Of a DNA stretch of 12,520 bases, positions 1 to 5,633 are shown one piece after another. Below the pieces are notes generated by a model. It was given only the letters and a program-made list of their open reading frames with translations, made no database searches and had not been told where the DNA came from. Within the stretch, counting starts at the first letter, position 1. Each line of letters starts with the position of its first letter. The stretch is from Pseudomonadota bacterium (GTDB lineage: Bacteria > Desulfobacterota > Anaeroferrophillalia > Anaeroferrophillales > Tharpellaceae): contig DAOWHJ010000074.1 of assembly GCA_030641485.1 (NCBI GenBank), positions 1 through 12,520 of the forward strand, read 5' to 3'. The translations under genes were made by a program, and so were the position numbers.

Positions 1-1
1 G

Positions 2-34
2 GTTTGCCCAACTGAAGCAATTGATGAAAAGTAA
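2..34 (+). CDS. C-terminal end of a 4Fe-4S ferredoxin-type protein (partial)
   Basis: Only the last ten codons are inside the window. Frame 2 reads VCPTEAIDEK and then TAA at 32-34. Cys-Pro followed by T-E-A-I is the usual end of a bacterial 4Fe-4S ferredoxin fold, where the last cysteine of a CxxCxxCxxxCP motif binds the cluster. The stop lies about 20 bases before a strong terminator, as expected for the last gene of a transcript. The rest of the protein is upstream, so it could be a small ferredoxin or the tail of a larger oxidoreductase. Another frame also runs open to a TGA at 39-41 (ending QLMKSNF) and is the alternative. I prefer the ferredoxin reading because of the motif. Confidence 0.6.
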   Translation, partial: VCPTEAIDEK

Positions 35-53
35 TTTTTGACAGAATTTTGTC

Positions 54-116
54 AGGTAAGTATTCAACAAAAAAGGGCTGTCTTGATGACAGCCCTTTTT
101 TGTTGAATACTTACTT
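54..116. terminator. Bidirectional rho-independent terminator, 27-bp perfect stem
   Basis: Positions 56-82 and 88-114 are exact reverse complements around a 5-base loop (TTGAT). The GC-rich core GGGCTGTC/GACAGCCC (75-82, 88-95) is flanked by six A (69-74) and six T (96-101), so it gives a hairpin plus U-tract on both strands. It ends the ferredoxin-type gene on the + strand and would also end any minus-strand gene coming from the right. The outer arms extend well beyond what termination needs. Confidence 0.92.
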
Positions 117-163
117 TTTAGTAATACTGAAGGGGAAAGTCTCTTGGGGCAATTTTATCACAT

Positions 164-313
164 TTAAGTTGACTTTTCTTTACAGTAAACGTAAATATCA
201 CCACTCATATCAGAAGGCAGTCCGAGCATGCAATTTTTCCCCATATCATCTGTTATGCTCAAAAAATCATCCTCGGAATGCTCAGTGTATGACTGCGGTA
301 ATTTTTTAACCAT
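164..313 (-). CDS. Possible small hypothetical protein, 49 aa
   Basis: A minus-strand reading frame begins at ATG 313-311 (MVKKLPQSYTEHSEDD) and ends with TAA at 166-164, giving 49 residues. It is acidic and polar, with two cysteines, no membrane segment and no family I recognise. Support is indirect: it points at the two-way terminator at 54-116, which would otherwise have no gene to serve on this strand, and its residue mix looks protein-like. Against it, the nearest purine-rich stretch (GAGG) is only one base from the ATG. The frame can be extended upstream to ATG 340-338 or to TTG 385-383, neither with a better ribosome site. No homologue or function is claimed, and it may be non-coding. 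Confidence 0.35.
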   Translation of the reverse strand: MVKKLPQSYTEHSEDDFLSITDDMGKNCMLGLPSDMSGDIYVYCKEKST

Positions 314-406
314 GCCTCGCGATCTGAAAAAAATTGCCATCCTCAGGCAGCGGCCTAGGGTGCTGATGGTGGTGTGAAAAGTCAAATCTCCTTTGATCTT
401 GAGTTA

Positions 407-412
407 TATAAT
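407..412 (+). promoter_or_regulatory. Candidate -10 box for the tatBC transcript
   Basis: A perfect TATAAT lies 41 bases before the tatB start codon, so transcription would begin near 419 with a leader of about 35 bases. No good -35 hexamer sits 16-18 bases upstream, so either an activator is needed or the match is chance in AT-rich DNA. The rest of 314-453 shows no other gene or structure. Confidence 0.4.
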
Positions 413-453
413 GCTGTAACAACATCCGGATTACGCCAGAAGAGAAGGTATAT

Positions 454-792
454 ATGTTTGGTATTGGAATTACTGAGATCATTATCATCATGGTTGTGGC
501 ACTGTTAGTTGTTGGCCCTAAAAAACTGCCTGAGTTAGCAAAGACTCTGGGGCGTGGGTTGGCTGAATTCAGACGGACTGCGGATGACTTTAAGGAGAGC
601 ATTTATCAAGATGAGAGCACTCATGATGCAGACCGAAAAAAATCTGAGCAGAAGCATAAAACAAATAAAATTTTGTATCCTGTTGATCCGCCGGACCACG
701 AATCTGGAGGTGATATAGAATTATCTCCAGAGAGTGAAAGTCGGACTCACGAGAACGCCGCTGAAAATCAGGAAGAAGCACCTAAATCATGA
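454..792 (+). CDS. tatB: Sec-independent translocase subunit TatB (TatA/TatB family)
   Basis: This is the small single-span subunit of the twin-arginine translocase, which moves folded, often cofactor-bearing proteins across the cytoplasmic membrane. Residues 1-20 form the short N-terminal membrane helix, followed by the hinge G-P-K-K-L-P-E-L and an amphipathic helix to about residue 50. The rest is a hydrophilic, charged, probably unstructured tail. The GP-x-x-LP hinge and direct linkage to tatC favour TatB over TatA, though the family can be hard to split and one protein may serve both roles; no second TatA-type gene is in the window. The site AGAGAAGG lies about five bases before the ATG. 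The stop overlaps the tatC start by four bases (ATGA), which suggests translational coupling. Confidence 0.9.
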   Translation: MFGIGITEIIIIMVVALLVVGPKKLPELAKTLGRGLAEFRRTADDFKESIYQDESTHDADRKKSEQKHKTNKILYPVDPPDHESGGDIELSPESESRTHENAAENQEEAPKS

Positions 793-1550
793 GGTCAAAC
801 AGTAGTGAAAATTCAGCCAACCAAGACCATGAAATGCAACTGACCGACCATTTGGAAGAGTTGCGTCGGCGACTAATAGTAGCTTTCATCGCTATAGCTA
901 TCGCTACACTTGGGTCGTATTACTTTTCTGAAGATCTTTTTCGGTTACTCATGGCCCCTCTACTTGCAGCGATGCCAGCGGATGGGGGGTTGATTTTCAC
1001 CGGATTAACGGAGACTTTTTTTACTTATCTCAAGATCTCTTTATTGGCCGGTTTTTTTATATCCTCACCAGTTGTTATTTTTCAGATTTGGCGGTTCTCG
1101 GCACCGGGTCTCTATGCAAAAGAAAAACGTTATGTTTTCCCTTTCGTATTTTTTGCCACAATTTTCTTTGTTGGTGGGGCTTTGTTCGGGTATTTTGTCG
1201 TCTTCCCATTTGGTTTTAAATTCTTTATGGGTTTTGCAACTGATTTTATCAGTCCGATGCCAACTGTTCGTGAGTATTTCTCGTTTGCTGTTCGGTTGTT
1301 GTTTGCCTTTGGGGTTGTCTTTGAACTTCCTGTGGTTACTGCCTTTCTGGCTCTGTTTGGTTTAGTTCGGGCTCAGACCCTTGCTAGCAAACGTAAATAT
1401 TCAGTTTTGGGGGCCTTTGTTGTGGCGGCTGTTTTAACTCCACCTGATGTTATCAGCCAATTAATGATGGCCGGTCCGATCATCATTCTCTATGAGATGA
1501 GTATTATTGTTGCTCGAATCTGCGGCCGGAAAAAGGTTGAAGATGATTGA
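789..1550 (+). CDS. tatC: Sec-independent protein translocase TatC
   Basis: TatC is the polytopic membrane subunit that recognises the twin-arginine signal peptide and forms the receptor complex with TatB. The 253-residue protein has the usual length and six hydrophobic segments at about 29-46, 83-102, 115-140, 165-190, 204-218 and 225-243. Family signatures are visible: the cytoplasmic N-terminal HLEELRRRL (21-29), the TETFFTYLK stretch (74-82), the first cytoplasmic loop F-x-A-P-G-L-Y-x-x-E (103-112) that contacts signal peptides, and TPPD (217-220) before the last span. It is translated from an ATG overlapping the tatB stop and is followed after about 50 bases by the YrdC/YciO-like gene on the same strand, so the three may share a transcript. 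Confidence 0.97.
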   Translation: MRSNSSENSANQDHEMQLTDHLEELRRRLIVAFIAIAIATLGSYYFSEDLFRLLMAPLLAAMPADGGLIFTGLTETFFTYLKISLLAGFFISSPVVIFQIWRFSAPGLYAKEKRYVFPFVFFATIFFVGGALFGYFVVFPFGFKFFMGFATDFISPMPTVREYFSFAVRLLFAFGVVFELPVVTAFLALFGLVRAQTLASKRKYSVLGAFVVAAVLTPPDVISQLMMAGPIIILYEMSIIVARICGRKKVEDD

Positions 1551-1602
1551 GGAACTGTCTAGTTTATTTTCGGGCAATTCCTAAGGGGAGATTTGCTGAT
1601 TG

Positions 1603-2202
1603 ATGAATGTTCTTGATCTCTATGATGGTCTGCCTAAAACTCGGCAACTAAAGCAAGTGCTGGAGGATTTGAATGGTGGTGAGCTGGCAATCATTCCGAC
1701 TGATACCAACTATGCTGCGGTCTGCTCTTTAGCTAGCAAACGAGGGATTAAGCAACTTTACAGTCTAAATAGCAGCCGGCACGAGAAAAAAATAACTCTT
1801 TTTTGCGCTGACCTTAAAAATATCAGCCTGTATGCCACGGTTAGTAATCCGGCGTACCGTTTAATGAGAAGTCTAATTCCTGGTCCTTACACGTTTATTT
1901 TGCCAGCCTCGCGGATGGTACCGAAAATGGTTCTGACAAAACGGCGTACGGTTGGTATTAGAACCCCAGCCCATCCGGCCTGCTTAACCCTTCCTGAGAA
2001 ACTTAATACAGCGTTGCTTGCCGTTAGTGTCAAGGATGTTGCAACTCAGAGTCAAGGTTCTGTGCTTGCTTTGGAGAGTGCATTTCAAAACCAGGTAAGT
2101 TACCTTTTTGATGCTGGGGATATTGATTCAGAGTCTTCGACGATTCTTGATATGACTGGCAGTGAGAATGAAATTATCAGGTTCGGTAAAGGCAAACTTT
2201 AA
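1603..2202 (+). CDS. YrdC/Sua5/YciO-family protein, YciO-like
   Basis: The protein has the YrdC fold known from L-threonylcarbamoyladenylate synthases, which start t6A37 tRNA modification. Visible matches are PTDT (32-35), PGPYTFIL (93-100) and VGIRTPAHP (117-125). At about 199 residues it is the length of the single-domain TsaC/YciO type, without the Sua5 extension. The catalytic signature is altered: where TsaC has K-x-R, this has N-S-S (56-58), and where TsaC has S-x-N, this has S-V-K (142-144). That resembles E. coli YciO, whose role is poorly defined, more than TsaC, so I do not assign tsaC. Start choice is open: ATG 1603 lies 12 bases from AAGGGGAG (1583-1590), while a TTG directly before it at 1600 would sit 9 bases away. 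Confidence 0.85.
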   Translation: MNVLDLYDGLPKTRQLKQVLEDLNGGELAIIPTDTNYAAVCSLASKRGIKQLYSLNSSRHEKKITLFCADLKNISLYATVSNPAYRLMRSLIPGPYTFILPASRMVPKMVLTKRRTVGIRTPAHPACLTLPEKLNTALLAVSVKDVATQSQGSVLALESAFQNQVSYLFDAGDIDSESSTILDMTGSENEIIRFGKGKL

Positions 2203-2304
2203 AAAACATAATAAATAGGCTGCAAATGAGTGAAATACAATTGAAAAGGTTGACGAAAGTCGGAATGATTTGCTAAGTAGTGCTAACTTGTTTGCTCTAA
2301 AGTT

Positions 2305-2437
2305 GATAGTGTCGTAAAAAGTCCGATCTACTGCGTTGCCGGTTTTTCATACACTCGACATCCTACATGTATGGTCTCGCACCTGAAAAACTGATAACGC
2401 CCTGAATGAAGTGCCCTTATCAAAGACTTTTTTAATA
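2305..2437. repeat. Dispersed palindromic repeat, copy A
   Basis: This non-coding element shares blocks with copies B and C. CGATCTACTGCG (2324-2335) and ATGTATGGTCTCGC (2367-2380) are identical in copy C, and AAAAGTCCGATCTAC matches the right end of B when reversed. A core hairpin pairs 2333-2349 with 2383-2399 (17 positions, one mismatch, two G-T pairs). The left end GATAGTGTCGT resembles the GATGGCGTCGT ends of the others. The right end is decayed, so its limit near 2437 is approximate. It occupies most of the 358-base gap between the YciO-like gene and the SPFH gene. In the rest of that gap, 2203-2304 shows nothing recognisable. Confidence 0.8.
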
Positions 2438-2560
2438 CCGTAAATATACTGTAAGTAACTAATGGGAAAATATGTTACGAGAGTGGCATCAGATTTTATT
2501 TAACAATAACCTCTCTGAGACCTCCTCTTATTAATGTTTGATTGAAGGATTTATAAGATT
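2438..2560 (+). other. Leader region of the SPFH gene
   Basis: This AT-rich stretch lies between repeat A and the SPFH start codon. I see no convincing -35/-10 pair and no stable hairpin. GAAGGA at 2544-2549 is the likely ribosome site, 11 bases before the ATG, which is slightly long. A promoter must lie here or within the repeat unless the gene is read from upstream. Confidence 0.4.
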
Positions 2561-3625
2561 ATGAACAGACTGCTTAAGGTGCTTGTGTTTCTGATTGTCC
2601 TGTCTAGTGGTGCCGGCCTGATTGCGGCGAGTTACTATTTTGCTCCGGTAATTGAAGCCAACCAAAGAGGGGTAGTGATGACAGGTGATACAGATGCTGG
2701 AGAAAATTTGATCATCCTGGCTCCGGGAAAACACTATTGGTTTGTCTCTGGCTATAACCCAATCAGTAACACTCTGGCTCGAGTTGTGATTAGTGAAAAA
2801 GAACTCGATTTGTCCAGCTCATCTGATTCAGGCACACAAGAAACTGAACTTACGACGAAAGATGGCGATACTGTGATGGCTGAGTTCACTGCCTGGTATC
2901 GAATTATTCCAGAGCAAGCTGGACGCTTTCTGGCAGCATCTGGTGATGATGACATTAGTAAAATGGTTGCTGAAATGACTAAGGCGGGGGCTCGGGCTGA
3001 AACCGCTCTTTACGATGCCGGGGTTCTCTATAAAAGTGATATCCGTTCTGAATTTGTTGCTGCCGTTAAAAAGAGTGTCAATTTGCAACTAGCCTCACGA
3101 GGGGTTGAATTGACGGTTCTGACATGCAGCAAACTTAACTTCTCTAAAGAATTATTAAATGAAATTGCTGAAATTAAACAAGCTCAAACAACCATAGAAA
3201 TTAATAAAATTAAGGTTCAGGCAGCAACCGTTGCGGCACAAGTTATGGAAGAGGCGGCAAAAGGTAGAAAACGTGCGGCTCTGCAGGAATCCCAAGCCCA
3301 AAAAGAGAGCGTTATTATAGCTTCTGAAGCCCAGATCGTAGCGGCTAAAAATTGGGTTATTGCGGAGAAGATTAAAGCTGAGGTCATGTTAGTAAGGAGC
3401 AAAGCCAAAGCCGAAGCCATGCAGATTGAGGCTGCGGCAAAAGTCTTTTCTGGAGCTGAAGGGGAGCGTTTTTTACGTTATCGCATTGCTGACTCCCTGG
3501 CAGATGCCTGGGCTCAGCGCAACAGTATAAACTCGTCCGCAGCTAACTTAGGTTTGGATGGTGTGGCTACTGGAATCAGTTCCCTTTCAACACCTTTAGG
3601 AGAGAGCTCAAAAAGTGACAAATAG
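2561..3625 (+). CDS. Membrane-anchored SPFH/band 7 (prohibitin-like) protein
   Basis: SPFH proteins form large oligomeric rings or cages on membranes and often control proteases or membrane microdomains. Here one N-terminal membrane helix (about 5-27) is followed by a band 7-type domain (about 33-200). A long charged, Ala/Glu/Lys-rich helix (about 200-295) is the expected coiled coil for oligomerisation. The tail after 320 is Ser/Gly-rich and looks disordered. The arrangement resembles HflC/HflK or prohibitin, but there is no second SPFH gene, no NfeD partner and no FtsH next to it, so a specific name is not justified. It stands alone, with a repeat before it and a terminator after it, which suggests its own transcript. 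Confidence 0.85.
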   Translation: MNRLLKVLVFLIVLSSGAGLIAASYYFAPVIEANQRGVVMTGDTDAGENLIILAPGKHYWFVSGYNPISNTLARVVISEKELDLSSSSDSGTQETELTTKDGDTVMAEFTAWYRIIPEQAGRFLAASGDDDISKMVAEMTKAGARAETALYDAGVLYKSDIRSEFVAAVKKSVNLQLASRGVELTVLTCSKLNFSKELLNEIAEIKQAQTTIEINKIKVQAATVAAQVMEEAAKGRKRAALQESQAQKESVIIASEAQIVAAKNWVIAEKIKAEVMLVRSKAKAEAMQIEAAAKVFSGAEGERFLRYRIADSLADAWAQRNSINSSAANLGLDGVATGISSLSTPLGESSKSDK

Positions 3626-3655
3626 ATTTTGATCAATAGGGTTGTTAAAAGTAGT

Positions 3656-3688
3656 AAAAAGGGAGAGCCTAGGCTCCCCCTTTTTTTT
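3656..3688 (+). terminator. Rho-independent terminator of the SPFH gene
   Basis: GGGAG (3661-3665) pairs with CTCCC (3674-3678) around an 8-base loop containing CCTAGG. The stem is flanked by five A upstream and, after two extra C, eight T (3681-3688). It lies about 30 bases after the SPFH stop. The A-tract side gives a weaker terminator on the minus strand, which could also serve the convergent zinc-ribbon gene. Confidence 0.85.
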
Positions 3689-3712
3689 ATCTCAATTTAG
3701 CAAATTATTCTT

Positions 3713-3821
3713 GATGGCTTCGTGAAAAGTCACGGGATGGCTAAGTGAAAATTTCGACATACGAAGATGCACCCCAAGAGCACTTCCTGCGGGCGTAGAT
3801 CGGACTTTTCATGACGCCATC
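3713..3821. repeat. Dispersed palindromic repeat, copy B (short form, inverted)
   Basis: This 109-base element has 18-base terminal inverted repeats matching at 16 positions (3713-3730 and 3804-3821). Its left 50 bases match the right end of copy C in reverse complement at about 44 of 50 positions, including TCACGGGATGGCTAAGT without a change. Its right end reversed matches the left end of copy A. The core hairpin of A and C is missing; in its place is a short hairpin, GAAGATGC (3763-3770) with GCACTTC (3780-3786), with one bulged A. A GATGGCT..GTGAAAA motif occurs twice inside (3713 and 3736). It lies between convergent genes, and its right end touches the stop codon of the next gene. Confidence 0.85.
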
Positions 3822-4581
3822 ACTCTTTATTTTCTAAATCAGCAAGAAGGTCATCTAGACTTTCATCATCATCCATATCAAGTTCTAGTTCTATCAATCC
3901 ATCATCTGCCAATGTTTTACTTTGACTATCACCAGTCTCTAAGGTTGATGTATCCAAATTTAAGTCAATTTCAGAATCATTCATTGAAAGTTCAAAGGCA
4001 ATATCATCTTCAAGTTGATCGTTAGGCTCTATTTGAACATCTGCTGGTTTTGAAAAAAGATCAAGCTTGTCACTTTCGAGACCATCAAAATCACCTGTTT
4101 CAAGCTCCGTTTTCTGAGTCGTGTTCGAAAACAGTGGGGATAATTCAATTTTATCCAAATTGTTGCTTTCTGGACTATCCAATATGTTTTCAGGTAAGGT
4201 CTTGGAACCATAACCTTTGGGCTCTCTTGGTTGGATGCTGTTCATACTGCCTAAGCCGCCAAGGTCTAAAGTGCTTTCACTGGCTGCGTCGTCTTCTGGA
4301 GTTGCTAGAGTTATTGTTTCTGTCGATTCAGAAAATTCATTCCCAAGCAGGAAACTCTCTTCAGGTTGTTGCTCTTGGTCTTGGAATTCAGGTGACTGGG
4401 TTTCAGGACTAGTTTTATTGATACTATCCTGCTCTTTTTCTGCACTATCAAGGTCAGCAAAAAGAGTTGGTTCGCCCATTTTAAGGTTTAGAGATTTGCG
4501 GCTTCCGCCAAGGATTTCACCACATTTCTTGCACTCTGTCAAATAGTCAAAACTTGTATAACTACATTTAGGACACTTCAC
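3820..4581 (-). CDS. Zinc-ribbon protein with long acidic tail, unknown function
   Basis: The first 21 residues form a compact zinc ribbon with cysteines at 3, 6, 17 and 20 (CPKC and CKKC), typical of a structural zinc site. After a short basic linker (28-34) the remaining 215 residues are rich in Asp, Glu, Ser, Leu and Gln, with no cysteine, no membrane span and no visible fold. LETGD occurs twice (160-164 and 214-218), and the end is strongly acidic (DMDDDESLDDLLADLE). The start is GTG, supported by a near-perfect AGGAGGT seven bases upstream (4595-4589 on the minus strand). The stop TGA lies in the end of repeat B. A protein-binding or scaffold role is possible, but I recognise no family and assign no function. 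Confidence 0.75.
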   Translation of the reverse strand: MKCPKCSYTSFDYLTECKKCGEILGGSRKSLNLKMGEPTLFADLDSAEKEQDSINKTSPETQSPEFQDQEQQPEESFLLGNEFSESTETITLATPEDDAASESTLDLGGLGSMNSIQPREPKGYGSKTLPENILDSPESNNLDKIELSPLFSNTTQKTELETGDFDGLESDKLDLFSKPADVQIEPNDQLEDDIAFELSMNDSEIDLNLDTSTLETGDSQSKTLADDGLIELELDMDDDESLDDLLADLENKE

Positions 4582-4614
4582 AATAAAAACCTCCTGAAGG
4601 ATACTCCGGTATTA

Positions 4615-4681
4615 AGGGCCTGCAAAATAACAACCTAACCAATCTTGCGCTTAGATTTGTGCCTTGTTATTTTCAGACCCT
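4615..4681 (-). promoter_or_regulatory. Long imperfect hairpin in the leader of the zinc-ribbon gene
   Basis: AAAATAACAA (4624-4633) and TTGTTATTTT (4664-4673) are exact reverse complements around a 30-base loop. The stem continues outward as CTG/CAG and AGGG/CCCT with one bulge and one mismatch. It lies 34-100 bases before the GTG start of the zinc-ribbon gene and upstream of its ribosome site. No T-tract follows on either strand, so it is not an ordinary terminator. It may be a leader RNA structure or a decayed mobile repeat. Confidence 0.45.
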
Positions 4682-4691
4682 AAAGCTGTCG

Positions 4692-4722
4692 GCGTTACCA
4701 TTAATGCACTTTCTGGTAACGC
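4692..4722. repeat. 9-bp perfect inverted repeat
   Basis: GCGTTACCA (4692-4700) and TGGTAACGC (4714-4722) pair around 13 bases, between rsmE and the zinc-ribbon gene. There is no T-tract on either side. It could be a protein-binding palindrome, a weak end for rsmE transcripts, or a remnant of the dispersed repeat core, whose copy A stem also begins with GCGTTGCC. Confidence 0.4.
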
Positions 4723-4767
4723 ATAGTAAATTTATACATAAGAACCGTTATACTAAAAACGATGCCA

Positions 4768-5508
4768 TCAAAAATAATTCCTGAGATATTGGATCAGGGT
4801 TAATGCCGAAACCACAGCGGTTTCAAGTCTTAAAATACGTTTTCCTAAACCGAGCGGCGAAAACCCTAATCCTAACAAGGTGGTGATCTCATCATCACTG
4901 AATCCGCCTTCTGGTCCGAATGCCAACTCGACAGCGCTATTCCCCTCAAAATTTAACTTGTGCTGAGATAAGAGATTCTCGGCGCCAGGGTGAAAGACTA
5001 TTTGTTTCAAAGCCAACCCCTCATACGGCTTCATAAGCAGTTGAGATATGGCTGTAGGTGGCTCTATTCGGGGTAGAAATGGGTTGCTGCTTTGTTTGAT
5101 GCTGGCGATTGCTATCTGGCGCCAATGATCCATACGGTCTTCAATTTTTTTCTCTGTATTTAAGCGAATTGTAGTTCTTGCGGTAAGCAGCGGCGTGATC
5201 TTCGTTACTCCTAACTCAACTGCTTTTTGGATAATGCTGTCCAATTTTCCACCCTTTGGCAGTGCGACCATAAGATGGAGTGGTAATGGTGCTCGGTGTA
5301 GCTTTGATTCGGTGATTTCTACCTGGAACCATTTTTTCCGGTCATCGATATTCGTGATTTGTCCCCGATAAGAATTTCCTCGACCATCAAAAAAATCGAT
5401 ATGGTTGTCGATTCGTTGGCGTAAAACCTTGATTTGATGCTGATACTCGTCTTTTGCAAAAGAGGCACTGTTTTTTGCAATGGACTCAGTGTATGCGAAT
5501 TTTGACAT
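4768..5508 (-). CDS. rsmE: 16S rRNA (uracil-1498-N3)-methyltransferase RsmE
   Basis: RsmE is a SPOUT-class, SAM-dependent enzyme that methylates N3 of U1498 in the decoding region of 16S rRNA. The 246 residues match the family length. An N-terminal PUA-like part (HQIKVLR 24-30, FDGRG 40-44) is followed by the SPOUT knot with KGGKLDSIIQKAVELGV (85-101), the P-x-x-T-x-R segment (106-111), GPEGGFS (198-204) and LGKRILRLETA (221-231), which form the cofactor knot. No strong ribosome site precedes ATG 5508-5506, but the N-terminus fits family alignments. It follows rimO after 125 bases with nothing recognisable between. The stop TGA sits in TGATGGCATCGT, which resembles the end of the dispersed repeats. 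Confidence 0.95.
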   Translation of the reverse strand: MSKFAYTESIAKNSASFAKDEYQHQIKVLRQRIDNHIDFFDGRGNSYRGQITNIDDRKKWFQVEITESKLHRAPLPLHLMVALPKGGKLDSIIQKAVELGVTKITPLLTARTTIRLNTEKKIEDRMDHWRQIAIASIKQSSNPFLPRIEPPTAISQLLMKPYEGLALKQIVFHPGAENLLSQHKLNFEGNSAVELAFGPEGGFSDDEITTLLGLGFSPLGLGKRILRLETAVVSALTLIQYLRNYF

Positions 5509-5633
5509 ATATGTTACTTGTAATCCATCCTGTGACTTTTTACGCCCCGCAGGAAAATGTCCTGGTGTTGCTAAGGCATCAACCTGGATTCTTAAATTGC
5601 AAAGCTAATTTCGTGCCAATTTAATCATGGGTA

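Noticed and set aside
169..197. TTGACT-17-TAAATA promoter-like pair on the + strand
   Set aside because: The spacing fits, but it lies more than 250 bases from tatB and inside the possible minus-strand small gene; AT-rich DNA gives such matches by chance.
49..309. Open frame of 86 codons on the + strand after the ferredoxin-type end
   Set aside because: It runs through the terminator hairpin, and its composition (K, Y, H, C and F rich) looks like translated AT-rich spacer.
306..602. Minus-strand frame overlapping the tatB promoter and start
   Set aside because: Antisense shadow of tatB with no ribosome site and no family resemblance.
4050..4546. Two + strand frames opposite the zinc-ribbon gene
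   Set aside because: Mirror translations of a Ser/Asp/Glu-rich coding region; the minus-strand gene has a clear zinc ribbon and ribosome site.
4692..4722. Palindrome considered as the rsmE terminator
   Set aside because: No T-tract follows on the minus strand and the loop is 13 bases, so it is kept only as an inverted repeat.
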